From Gemmatimonadota bacterium (GTDB taxonomy: Bacteria > Gemmatimonadota > Gemmatimonadetes > Gemmatimonadales > Gemmatimonadaceae), in NCBI GenBank assembly GCA_028287225.1, contig JAQBPZ010000135.1:1-17484 (forward strand): a DNA stretch of 17,484 nt. Direction: 5' to 3'. Within the stretch, counting starts at the first letter, position 1, and every line of letters begins with the position of its first letter. Below the pieces are notes generated by a model. The model was not told where the DNA came from, made no database searches, and saw only the letters and a program-made list of their open reading frames with translations. Shown here piece after piece: positions 7,621 to 14,437 of the stretch. The position numbers and the translations under genes are program-made.

Positions 7621-9174
7621 ATGATGCGCCTCCTTCCCTGTCTCGCGGCGCTTGCCGTCGCCCTCCCCGCCACCACCCGCGCACAGGGGCTGCCCGCCTC
7701 GCTCGACGCCAGCGTCGAGCGGGCCATGCGGCAGTTCGAGGTGCCGGGGCTCGCCATCGCCGTCGTGAAGGACGGGCGGGTCGTCCTCACCCGGGGCTAC
7801 GGCGTGCGCCAGCTCGGCGAGCCCGCACGGGTGGACGCGACGACGCTCTTCCAGATCGCCTCCAACACCAAGGCGTTCACCAGCGCGGCGCTCGCGATGC
7901 TGGTCGACGAGGGACGCCTGCGGTGGGACGACCCGGTGGTGCAGCGGCTCCCCTGGTTCCAGCTCTCGGACGCCTACGTCACCCGTGAGCTCACCGTCCG
8001 CGACCTCCTCACCCACCGCAGCGGCCTGGGACTCGGCGCGGGCGACCTGCTCTGGTACCACTCGGACTACTCCCGCGCCGAGGTGCTGCGGCGCATCCGG
8101 TACGCACGCGTGGCCACGAGCTTCCGGAGCGCGTACGCGTACGACAACGTGCTGTACATCGCCGCGGGCGAGCTGGTGCCGGCGCTCACGGGCCAGAGCT
8201 GGGAGCAGTTCGTCCAGGCGCGCCTCTTCACGCCCCTCGGCATGACGTCCACCCAAACGTCGGTGTCGGCGTTCGCGCCGGGCGTGAACTACGCCGTGCC
8301 GCATGCACGCGTGCACGGGGTGGTGCAGGTGGTGCCGCGCGACACCGCCGACGTGACCGCGGCGGCGGGCGGCATCGTCACCAACGTCACCGACCTCACG
8401 CGCTGGATGATGGCGCAGCTCGACTCGGGCCGCGTCGCGGGCCGCTCGGCGCCGCTCTGGTCCGCCGCGCGCACGCGCGAGATGTGGTCGGGGGTCACGA
8501 TGATCCCGATCGGCAGCTACCCGCCCGCGCTGGCCGGCCTGCAGCCGGACTTCTCCGAGTACGGGCTGGGGTGGTTCCTCCGCGACTACCGCGGCCGCAA
8601 GATGCTCACGCACACCGGCGGCCTCGCGGGGATGACGTCGCGCACCATCCTCATCCCGTCGGAGCGGCTGGGCATCGTGCTGCTCACCAACGCGGAGAGC
8701 GGCATCATCAACTCGCTGCCGTACCAGGTGGCCGACGCGATGCTCGGCGCGCCCGCGGTGGACTGGGCGACGCCGACGAGCGTGGAGGAGCGGCGCGCCG
8801 AGGCGGAGGCGGCCGACGTGGAGCGCCGCGCGCTGGAGGGCCGCAACCGGAGCTCGCGCCCCTCCCTCGCGCTCGCGCAGTACGCCGGCCGGTACACCGA
8901 CCCGATGTTCGGCGAGGCGACCGTGACGATGGAGGGCGACCGGCTGGTGCTCCGCTTCTCGCCCTCGAAGGCGTTCATCGGGGATCTGGAGCACTGGCAG
9001 TACGACACCTTCGTGGCGCACTGGCGCACGCCGAGCCTGCCCGACGCGTACGTCACCTTCGCGCTCACCCCTCAGGGCGGCATCGAGAGCATGAAGATGG
9101 CGGCCGTCTCGCCGCTGGCGGACTTCAGCTTCGACTACCAGGACCTCCTGTTCACGCCCGCTGGTCGGCGCTAG
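7621..9174 (+). CDS. Secreted serine hydrolase, beta-lactamase class C / PBP-like family
   Basis: This 517-aa exported hydrolase belongs to the class-C beta-lactamase/D-alanyl-D-alanine-carboxypeptidase superfamily, acting on esters, amides or peptides in the periplasm. It begins MMRLLPCLAALAVALPATTR followed by AQG, a clear signal peptide with a cleavage site near residue 22. The catalytic motifs are complete: S81-N-T-K84 (SxxK), Y174-D-N176 (YxN) and H331-T-G-G334 (the KTG equivalent, here HTGG). The core ends near residue 385 (IVLLTNAESG). The last ~100 residues (LAQYAGRYTDPMFGEATVTM onward) fit the beta-barrel domain often found C-terminal in these esterases (DUF3471-like). The start at 7621 is preferred because the signal peptide begins there; the longer frame upstream is translated repeat DNA. 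No Shine-Dalgarno is seen. True beta-lactam hydrolysis is not implied. Confidence 0.9.
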   Translation: MMRLLPCLAALAVALPATTRAQGLPASLDASVERAMRQFEVPGLAIAVVKDGRVVLTRGYGVRQLGEPARVDATTLFQIASNTKAFTSAALAMLVDEGRLRWDDPVVQRLPWFQLSDAYVTRELTVRDLLTHRSGLGLGAGDLLWYHSDYSRAEVLRRIRYARVATSFRSAYAYDNVLYIAAGELVPALTGQSWEQFVQARLFTPLGMTSTQTSVSAFAPGVNYAVPHARVHGVVQVVPRDTADVTAAAGGIVTNVTDLTRWMMAQLDSGRVAGRSAPLWSAARTREMWSGVTMIPIGSYPPALAGLQPDFSEYGLGWFLRDYRGRKMLTHTGGLAGMTSRTILIPSERLGIVLLTNAESGIINSLPYQVADAMLGAPAVDWATPTSVEERRAEAEAADVERRALEGRNRSSRPSLALAQYAGRYTDPMFGEATVTMEGDRLVLRFSPSKAFIGDLEHWQYDTFVAHWRTPSLPDAYVTFALTPQGGIESMKMAAVSPLADFSFDYQDLLFTPAGRR

Positions 9175-9185
9175 GTCCTTCTCGG

Positions 9186-9463
9186 CAACAGCGTTTTACC
9201 GCGGAGGACAGCCGCTCGGGCCGGCCACACGAGGCGTCGGTTTGGACATCCGCTCGGGACGCATCCAGACGGGCCGGTTCGGACCGGATGCACCGAATGC
9301 ACCGAGAACTGCCGGATCCCTTCTGGTGCCGCATCGGCTACCTGCGCGCCCGGCAGGAATCCGGCAGTTCTCGTTTCAATTCGGTGCATCCGGTCCGAAC
9401 CGACGCCTCCTGTGGCCGGCCCGAGCGGCCGTCCTCCGCGCCCTCCGCGGTGAAACGCTGTTG
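9186..9463. repeat. 278-bp long inverted repeat (family B, copy 1)
   Basis: The left end CAACAGCGTTTTACCGCGG (9186) is mirrored by the right end, which reads CAACAGCGTTTCACCGCGG on the other strand (ending 9463). The arms continue inward through the GGCCGGCC and GAGGCGTCGGTT segments to a central stem, GAGAACTGCCGGAT against ATCCGGCAGTTCTC, with a ~35-nt loop near 9325-9355. The left arm carries an extra ~45-bp module (about 9241-9285, CATCCAGACGGGCCGGTTCG) absent from the right arm. The element starts 11 nt after the serine hydrolase stop and lies between convergent genes. It encodes nothing supportable. Confidence 0.85.
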
Positions 9464-9558
9464 TTGTTGCGGCGGTGAGGGCGCCGGGACGCCTGAAGGC
9501 GATCAGGTAACCGTCAGTCAGCTCCTAACCCCAGAACCCGGCCGAGCAGGTTACGGCG

Positions 9559-10278
9559 CTACTCCCATGGCCACTGGCTCTTCCCCGAGTAGCGCGCGCC
9601 GAACACCGCCGACAGGGCGTCGCGGGCGTCGGTGGTGCGGACCACGAGGTCCAGGGAGTCGCCCAGGACGAGCAGGCGGGAGAAGTCGCGGTAGCGGTCG
9701 TACGAGTGGAAGAAGCCCGACGGGCCCGGCCTGGTGATGCGCCCCAGGAGGATGTCGGGCAGGCCGAGGAAGGTGTACGCGTAGAAGGCGTTCAGGGTTC
9801 GCAGGGGCGGGAGGTCGCTCTCGATGGTGCCGCGCGGGAGGGAGCCGTGCTTTCCCCACTGGACGTCGATGGCCGGCGTGCCGCGGCCGCGCCAGTCGGT
9901 GTGCAGGATCCGGCCGTGCCAGAAGGTCCACAGCTCGGTCGGAGCGCCGCTGGGGTCGTAGCCCACCCAGACCACCTCCTCGTCCGTGGGCACGGTGAAG
10001 GGGATCCAGGCGCCGTGGACGTCGTCGCGCCAGAGCAGGTGATAGGCGATGACCCGCCGCGTGGGGTGCAGGACGGCGACCGCGCGGTCCAGAGGGAACC
10101 ACTCGTCCCGCTGGAGGTATAACAGCGGTGCGAGTGTGTGCGCGAGCCTCGTCCCGCTGTCGGTAGCGGGCAGGGCCGCGGGGATGTCGAGGGGCCGTTG
10201 CGGGAGTCGTGCGTGGGGACCACAGGCGCATGCCAGAACGAGCCCAACGATGACGCCACTCCGTGCGTTACTTCGCAA
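9559..10278 (-). CDS. Putative lipoprotein of unknown function
   Basis: I do not recognise this 239-aa family. The N-terminus (RSNARSGVIVGLVLACACGP) is a short hydrophobic signal ending in a lipobox-like VLAC, suggesting a lipid-anchored exported protein. The body is rich in tryptophan, histidine and tyrosine (DEWFPLDRAVAVLHP, AYHLLWRDDVHGAWIPF, LWTFWHGRILHTDWRGRG, VQWGKHGSLP), a pattern suggesting a folded enzyme or binding domain with conserved W/H/D positions. The only start before the signal is TTG at 10278; the frame is closed by a stop about 45 nt further upstream. A GGGG run (minus strand) about 8 nt before it could serve as a weak ribosome-binding site. It converges on the serine hydrolase gene across the family B palindrome. 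The ORF is well supported by codon use; function is unknown. Confidence 0.78.
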   Translation of the reverse strand: MRSNARSGVIVGLVLACACGPHARLPQRPLDIPAALPATDSGTRLAHTLAPLLYLQRDEWFPLDRAVAVLHPTRRVIAYHLLWRDDVHGAWIPFTVPTDEEVVWVGYDPSGAPTELWTFWHGRILHTDWRGRGTPAIDVQWGKHGSLPRGTIESDLPPLRTLNAFYAYTFLGLPDILLGRITRPGPSGFFHSYDRYRDFSRLLVLGDSLDLVVRTTDARDALSAVFGARYSGKSQWPWE

Positions 10279-10379
10279 GACGATGCCCCACTGTGCTTTA
10301 GGCTCTTTGAGGGTTACTATTCGTCAGGCGGCCCGGCGCCATGTATCCGGGGTTGCTGCGAAATCATATTGGAGGGCCA

Positions 10380-10589
10380 ATGCGCAAGCCGCGCCCGGCT
10401 ACGTATAACCCAGTGCAAGCGCTCCACCTGATCGCGAACGACCGGAACGGCTCGCCGCTGAGCTGCCCGTCGTGTTCGGGACAGATCGAGCGGACCCCCG
10501 ACGACTTTCCGCCCCAGCCGCGCTCGCAGGTCACACTGCAGTGTCGGGAGTGCGGACGCCTCGCGCGCTACATCGCGGGTGCGGCGTAG
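10380..10589 (+). CDS. Small zinc-ribbon protein (69 aa), unknown function
   Basis: This small protein begins MRKPRPATYNPVQALHLIAN and contains two CxxC knuckles, C29-P-S-C32 and C55-R-E-C58, separated by 22 residues, the layout of a zinc ribbon. A good Shine-Dalgarno, GGAGG at 10371-10375, lies 4 nt before the ATG at 10380 and settles the start over the ATG at 10341. CATATT (10365-10370) overlaps the leader. A strong intrinsic terminator follows 46 nt after the stop, so it is probably a single-gene transcript. It may bind nucleic acid or a protein partner, but nothing in the sequence shows which. No homologous family name is claimed. Confidence 0.72.
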   Translation: MRKPRPATYNPVQALHLIANDRNGSPLSCPSCSGQIERTPDDFPPQPRSQVTLQCRECGRLARYIAGAA

Positions 10590-10635
10590 TACACGTCGAT
10601 CCACTGGCAGGACGAACTGGGTGGGAGCCGCCACC

Positions 10636-10669
10636 CGCGACACGGGGCCTTCACAGGCCCCGTGTCGCG
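10636..10669 (+). terminator. Strong intrinsic terminator after zinc-ribbon gene
   Basis: A perfect 15-bp stem, CGCGACACGGGGCCT against AGGCCCCGTGTCGCG, encloses the 4-nt loop TCAC and is followed by TTT. It lies 46 nt after the zinc-ribbon stop codon and would stop transcription before the cold-shock gene. Confidence 0.88.
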
Positions 10670-10922
10670 TTTCCGTCATCACGCCGGCCGCCATGCTGCT
10701 CAGCGGCCTCGAGAACGCGCGTTGCACGCCGTCGCCGCCACCCGGTGCCGCAACTCCCCGTGTGCACAAAACTTGCCCGATCCTGAAGTACGTCCCGCCC
10801 CGAGCATGAAGCGATTCGCGCTACCGGGGCATCACACGGATCACGTGGGACGAGCAGCGGCCGTAACCGGCCACTCCCTCGCTACGCGGGATCAGGCACA
10901 GCTCTGGTAAGAGGTACGGTTC
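10670..10922. promoter_or_regulatory. Leader/promoter region of the cold-shock gene
   Basis: These 253 bp before the csp gene hold no supportable ORF. AAGAGG at 10909-10914 is the likely ribosome-binding site, 8 nt before ATG 10923. A 12-bp palindrome-like CGGCC/GGCCG stem around GTAAC is at about 10858-10872. Cold-shock genes commonly have long structured leaders, and this gap is large enough for one, but I cannot identify a specific promoter or cold-box. Confidence 0.4.
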
Positions 10923-11132
10923 ATGGCTCGCATCACAGGCACGGTGAAGTGGTTCAACGACGCGAAGGGGTTCGGCTTCATCTCGCGTGAGGGTGGTCCT
11001 GACGTGTTCGTGCACTTCAGCGCCATCACGGGGAACGGCTTCAAGTCTCTCGCCGAAGGGGACAAGGTGGAATTCGAGATCGTCCAGGGACAGAAGGGCC
11101 CCCAGGCCGCGGACGTCAGCAAGGCCAGCTGA
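10923..11132 (+). CDS. cspA: Cold-shock protein (CspA family)
   Basis: This single cold-shock domain of 69 aa binds single-stranded RNA/DNA and acts as an RNA chaperone in the cytoplasm. It opens MARITGTVKWFNDAKGFGFI, with RNP1 at K15-G-F-G-F-I20 and RNP2 at V28-F-V-H-F32, and keeps the aromatic residues W10, F17, F19, F29, H31 and F32 that stack on bases. Length is standard for the family. AAGAGG lies 8 nt before the ATG. An intrinsic terminator begins 33 nt after the stop, so the gene is monocistronic. Whether it is cold-induced or constitutive cannot be told from sequence. Confidence 0.97.
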   Translation: MARITGTVKWFNDAKGFGFISREGGPDVFVHFSAITGNGFKSLAEGDKVEFEIVQGQKGPQAADVSKAS

Positions 11133-11165
11133 CCGGATCGGGCCGGAACCCGGAACGGACGACGC

Positions 11166-11206
11166 GAGCGCCCCGCAGCCCACCGCTGCGGGGCGCTCTG
11201 CCTTTT
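11166..11206 (+). terminator. Intrinsic terminator of the cold-shock gene
   Basis: A perfect 14-bp stem, GAGCGCCCCGCAGC (11166-11179) against GCTGCGGGGCGCTC (11185-11198), has a 5-nt loop and is followed by TGCCTTTT. It sits 33 nt after the csp stop. Confidence 0.9.
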
Positions 11207-11237
11207 CCGTGGCGTGACCGACCCGCATCTGCGTGGC

Positions 11238-11362
11238 GGTCGCCTGGGTCGTTGCGCGTACGCGAATTTCCTGGGCATGGGCGGCGAGTTCCCGCGAGGC
11301 TCTCGAAGATGCCGGGGGGATATTCGCAGGGATTCGCTGCCCATTCGCGGAGGCTCGCGTAC
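11238..11362. repeat. Imperfect inverted repeat (family A, copy 2)
   Basis: A leader GGTCGCCTGG (11238) runs into GCGTACGCGAATT, as in copy 1 near 7445-7476. The arms start with GTACGCGA at 11258 and end with its complement at 11362, and about 42 nt per side pair at roughly 70%. Read on the minus strand, the right arm (GTACGCGAGCCTCCGCGAAT) matches the left arm of copy 1 (GTACGCGAATCCCCGCGAAT). The element lies 84 nt before the ligase gene and fills much of the 313-bp csp-ligase gap. Confidence 0.72.
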
Positions 11363-11406
11363 ATGGACGGCAACTCGTCCCGCGCTGACAGCAGCGCGTC
11401 CTGCGT

Positions 11407-11434
11407 CTGACGAGCAAGCGACCCCGTGCATAAT
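11407..11434 (+). promoter_or_regulatory. Putative promoter of the ligD pair
   Basis: CTGACG (11407-11412) and CATAAT (11429-11434) are separated by 16 nt and match four and five bases of the sigma-70 -35 and -10 consensus. Transcription would start near 11441, leaving a leader of only about 5-11 nt before the TTG (11446) or GTG (11452) start. The promoter lies just downstream of the family A repeat. Confidence 0.5.
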
Positions 11435-11445
11435 CGGCACTGGTT

Positions 11446-12525
11446 TTGCCCGTGTTTCGCGACGTGCCGACTCCGCGCGCCACCCTACCCGAGCCGATGA
11501 TGGCCACCCTTGGCCATGCGCTGCCGACCGGCGGCGACTGGACCTTCGAGCCGAAGTACGACGGCATGCGGGTGATCGCCGAGGCGTCGGCGCGGGGTGC
11601 GCGGATCATCACGCGCAACGGGAAGGACAAGAGCACGCAGTTCCCCGAGATCATCCTCGCGTTGCGTGAGCTCGCGCAACGGGCCGGCCGCACCCTCGTG
11701 CTCGACGGCGAGGTCGTGGCCCGCACGCGGCGGCGACGTCGCTCGGCGTCGTCCGGCACGGAGGCGAGCGAGTTCCAGCAGCTTCAGGGCCGCATGCACC
11801 TCAAGGATCACGACGAGATCCTGCGCCTCGCGCTGGAGGCGCCCACGTCGCTCGTGCTGTTCGACATCCTGCGCGACGGCCGGTCGGCGCTGGGCCGGGC
11901 GCCGTGGACCGAGCGCCGGGCGCGGCTGGAGGCGCTGTTCGAGGAGGCGGGCGACCCGGACGACGCCACGCTCGCGGTGAGCGTGAGCAGCCCGCGCGGC
12001 GCGAGCATGCTGACGAAGGCGCGCAGGGCGGGGTGGGAGGGGATCATCGCCAAGCGCACCGACGCGAGGTACCAGCCCGGCGCGCGCTCCGACGACTGGC
12101 TCAAGCTGAAGCTGCTGTTCCGCGCCGAGTTCGTGGTGGGCGGGTTCACGGAGCCGCGCAAGGCGCGTCCGTACTTCGGCGCGCTGCTGCTCGGCGCCTA
12201 CGACGCGGCGGGCAAGCTGGTGTACGTCGGCCATACGGGCGGGGGCTTCACGCACGAGGGGCTGGCCGAGATGCATGGCCGCCTGGAGCGCCTCGAGCGC
12301 CCGACGTCGCCCTTCGTGACACCGCCCCGCACGAACGAGAAGGCGCATTGGGTCACACCGAAGGTGGTCGTCGAGGTAAAGTTCGCCGAGTGGACGTCCG
12401 ACCGACTGCTGCGCCAGCCCATCTTCCTGGGGGTGCGCGACGACAAGCCGGCGAAGGACGTGACCATCGAGGGAGTGAGCCTGCAGCGCTGGGGAACCGG
12501 AGAGATGACGACCGATGCCGCGTAA
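11446..12525 (+). CDS. ligD: ATP-dependent DNA ligase, LigD ligase-domain type (NHEJ)
   Basis: This 359-aa ATP-dependent ligase seals nicks and double-strand-break ends in bacterial non-homologous end joining. The nucleotidyltransferase domain shows motif I with the AMP-accepting lysine in EPK37YDGMR, motif III around LVLDGEVVA, motif IV in GWEGIIAKR and motif V in DDWLKLK. The OB-fold domain follows from about residue 230 (AEFVVGGFTEPRKARPYFGA to the C-terminus). Family length is normal for a stand-alone LigD ligase module. The only starts before PEPMMATL are TTG 11446 and GTG 11452; neither has a Shine-Dalgarno, and the short leader suggests near-leaderless translation. The stop overlaps the polymerase gene start by 11 nt in another frame, which implies translational coupling. 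An arginine run (RTRRRRR) after motif III is a small insertion. Confidence 0.93.
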   Translation: MPVFRDVPTPRATLPEPMMATLGHALPTGGDWTFEPKYDGMRVIAEASARGARIITRNGKDKSTQFPEIILALRELAQRAGRTLVLDGEVVARTRRRRRSASSGTEASEFQQLQGRMHLKDHDEILRLALEAPTSLVLFDILRDGRSALGRAPWTERRARLEALFEEAGDPDDATLAVSVSSPRGASMLTKARRAGWEGIIAKRTDARYQPGARSDDWLKLKLLFRAEFVVGGFTEPRKARPYFGALLLGAYDAAGKLVYVGHTGGGFTHEGLAEMHGRLERLERPTSPFVTPPRTNEKAHWVTPKVVVEVKFAEWTSDRLLRQPIFLGVRDDKPAKDVTIEGVSLQRWGTGEMTTDAA

Positions 12526-13726
12526 GACCACGACACCCGCCTCGCGCGGGGTGAAGCCGCCGACGAAGGCCAAGCCGCACGTCCGGACGGGCCCCAAGAC
12601 GGCGCCGAGGAGCGCGCGCCGGCCGGCGCGCGGGGGGACGAAGCGCGACGACGAGGAGACGGCGGGCCGCGGCGCGGCGAAGAAGTCGACCGCCAAGCGT
12701 CCCGCGGAGCCGGCGAAGAAGGCACCCCGGAAGCCCGTCCGGCAGGTGGGGACGCCGCCGGACGTCGAGGCGCAGCTCCTGGCCATCGAGCAGGGGGCGG
12801 GGGACGGCGAGGTGGAGCTGGGCCACGACACCCGTCTCCACGTCTCGAGCCTCGGCCGCGTCATCTTCCCGGAAACAGGCGCCACCAAGGGCGCAGTAAT
12901 GCGCTACTATACGCGCATGTCCCGGTTCATCCTGCCGGACATCGATGGGCGCCCGCTGATCCTGAAGCGCTATCCCACCGGGGTGGGCGGCGAGATGTTC
13001 TTCCAGCAGGACGCCGGCCCGCACGTGCCCGACACGGTGCGCGTGGACCAGGTGGAGACGGTGGACAAGGGGCGGCAGGACCGGATCATCGGCGGCGACC
13101 TCGCGACGCTGCTCTATACCGTGCAGCTGGGCGCCATCGAGATCCATCCCTGGTTCTCGCGGGTGCAGGACATCGATTCGCCCGACCGCTGCCTGATCGA
13201 CCTGGATCCCGGCGAGGGGGTGCCGTTCGCGTGGGTGGTGGAGCTGGCGCAGGAGATCGTGCGCATCGCGCGGAAGGTGGAGCTTCCCGTGGTGCTCAAG
13301 ACGTCCGGCTCGCGCGGGATCCACCTCGTCTTCCCCCTGCCGGCCCGCACGACGTACGACACGTCGCTGGCGCTGGCGGAGCTCGTGGCACGGGCCGCGA
13401 CGGTGGCGCGCCCGGACCTGGCGACGGTGGAGCGGTCGATCCGCTCGCGGCCGGAGCGGAGCATCTACGTGGACGCGATGCAGAACTCGCACGGGAAGAG
13501 CATGGCGGCGGCGTACAGCCTGCGCGCCAAGCCCGCCGCGACGGTCTCCGCGCCGCTGCGGCCGCGCGAGCTGACCCCTCGGCTCAAGCTCACCGGCTTC
13601 ACGATCACGACGATCCCGGCGCGCTCGGAGCGGATCGGGGACATCTGGCGGGAAGGGCTCTCGGAACGGCCGACGGTGCGTGCGCTCGGACGTGCGATGA
13701 AGGCGCTGGAGGCGACGCTCGAGTAG
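12515..13726 (+). CDS. ligD: LigD-type primase/polymerase (AEP family, NHEJ) with basic N-terminal tail
   Basis: This 403-aa archaeo-eukaryotic primase-like polymerase fills gaps and adds nucleotides at broken ends during NHEJ. The catalytic core starts near residue 105 (HVSSLGRVIFPETGATKGAV). It shows D229-L-D231 in LIDLDPGEG (metal ligands), S264-G-S-R-G-I-H270 (usually SGGKGLH in LigD) and D320 in RSIYVDAMQNSHG, followed by the conserved YSLRAKP arginine/proline segment. The first ~75 residues are a disordered Lys/Arg/Ala/Pro tail (GAAKKSTAKRPAEPAKKAPR) resembling the histone-like protein at 5351-5920, and may aid DNA binding. ATG 12515 overlaps the ligase stop by 11 nt. There is no phosphoesterase domain in either gene and no Ku gene in the window. 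Confidence 0.92.
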   Translation: MPRKTTTPASRGVKPPTKAKPHVRTGPKTAPRSARRPARGGTKRDDEETAGRGAAKKSTAKRPAEPAKKAPRKPVRQVGTPPDVEAQLLAIEQGAGDGEVELGHDTRLHVSSLGRVIFPETGATKGAVMRYYTRMSRFILPDIDGRPLILKRYPTGVGGEMFFQQDAGPHVPDTVRVDQVETVDKGRQDRIIGGDLATLLYTVQLGAIEIHPWFSRVQDIDSPDRCLIDLDPGEGVPFAWVVELAQEIVRIARKVELPVVLKTSGSRGIHLVFPLPARTTYDTSLALAELVARAATVARPDLATVERSIRSRPERSIYVDAMQNSHGKSMAAAYSLRAKPAATVSAPLRPRELTPRLKLTGFTITTIPARSERIGDIWREGLSERPTVRALGRAMKALEATLE

Positions 13727-13739
13727 TCGCACGGCACTC

Positions 13740-14082
13740 CAACAGCATCCGACCGCGGAGGACGTGGAGGACGCGGAGGACGCGGAGGACGGCCGCTCGG
13801 GCCGGCCACACGAGGCGTCGGTTCGGAGCGAATACACCGAGTTCACCAAAAACTGCCGAATCATTTCCGGTGCAGCGTCATACGCGAGCGCACCGTGAAG
13901 TGATCCGGCAGTTCTCGTTTCAATTCGGTGCATTCGGTCCGAACCGGCCCGTCTGGATGCGTCCCGAGCGGATTCTCCGAACTGGCGCGTCTGGATGCGT
14001 TCCGAGCGGATTGTCCGAACTGGCGCGTCTGGATGCGTTCCGAGCGGCCGTCCTCCGCGCCCTTCGCGGTCAAATGCTGTTG
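13740..14082. repeat. 343-bp long inverted repeat (family B, copy 2)
   Basis: The ends CAACAGCATCCGACCGCGG (13740) and, on the other strand, CAACAGCATTTGACCGCG (ending 14082) define the element. The inner stem AACTGCCGAATCA against TGATCCGGCAGTT lies near 13850-13915. The right half shares long identity with copy 1 (GGCAGTTCTCGTTTCAATTC, then CGGTGCAT and CGGTCCGAACCG). Two internal tandem arrays are present: a 9-mer GCGGAGGAC x4 (13755-13790) in the left arm and a 38-bp unit x3 (13939-14052) in the right arm. The element begins 13 nt after the polymerase stop and ends 11 nt before the stop of the convergent small gene, so it fills the 367-bp gap almost completely. Confidence 0.87.
13939..14052. 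repeat. 38-bp tandem repeat, three copies
   Basis: Units start at 13939, 13977 and 14015. Each runs CCGAAC, then CGTCTGGATGCGT, CCGAGCGG, and ATTCT or ATTGT; the third unit ends in the arm sequence GGCCGTCCTCC. One copy of the same module, in inverted orientation, is in the left arm of family B copy 1 (about 9241-9285). Confidence 0.88.
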
Positions 14083-14093
14083 CCGAGCCGGTG

Positions 14094-14411
14094 TCAGCCG
14101 CCGACGGCCCGGAGGGGCATCTCGATCTGTGCGCCGTCCATGGCGCGACCCGGCGATGCCGGCGCGAGGTCGGACCGGCCAACGGCGGCGGCCGTGGGGC
14201 GGGCGCCGAGGAGGTGCAGGGTCTGGTGGTAGAAGTGGAGCGTCTGGACGGGGGCGCGGAGGCTTTCCGGCCCGGCGCGTGCGATGGCGTAGCCTTCCTC
14301 GCGCACGCGACGCGGCAGCGCCCGCGCCAGGGGGTGGCGCAGGAGCCGTCGGATCTCCGTCCCATTCCGCGCGAGCAGCGCCGCGCAGAGGCCGTCCAGG
14401 TAGTCGAGCAT
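14094..14411 (-). CDS. Small hypothetical protein (105 aa)
   Basis: I do not recognise this protein. It begins MLDYLDGLCAALLARNGTEI and the first ~70 residues look helical and arginine/leucine rich (RRLLRHPLARALPRRVREEG, then HFYHQTLHLLG); the last ~35 are low-complexity and probably disordered. The ATG at 14411 follows a weak GGGACGG ribosome-binding site and a plausible promoter (TTGCCC, 18-nt spacer, TATGTT), which supports a real gene. No signal peptide or membrane segment is evident. It converges on the NHEJ polymerase gene across the family B palindrome, with only 11 nt between its stop and the repeat. Confidence 0.68.
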   Translation of the reverse strand: MLDYLDGLCAALLARNGTEIRRLLRHPLARALPRRVREEGYAIARAGPESLRAPVQTLHFYHQTLHLLGARPTAAAVGRSDLAPASPGRAMDGAQIEMPLRAVGG

Positions 14412-14437
14412 GTTCCGTCCCGAGATTGGACCTAAAG

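Noticed and set aside
6706..9021. 771-aa minus-strand open frame
   Set aside because: It spans two well-identified plus-strand genes and the repeat cluster between them. The product has no recognisable domain and a shadow-like composition.
12515..12525. Frameshift splitting one fused LigD
   Set aside because: The overlap has a proper stop and a proper ATG. The polymerase starts with its own ~75-aa tail, and the ligase ends at the normal OB-fold terminus. Two separate coupled genes explain this better.
9186..14082. Integron attC sites
   Set aside because: The long palindromes lack visible GTTRRRY/RYYYAAC core sites, there is no integrase, and neighbouring genes are ordinary and in mixed orientation.
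12353..14365. 670-aa minus-strand open frame
   Set aside because: It runs antisense through the NHEJ polymerase, the end of the ligase and the family B repeat. Its arginine/histidine-rich low-complexity product is typical of a high-GC antisense shadow, and the plus-strand genes have clear catalytic motifs.
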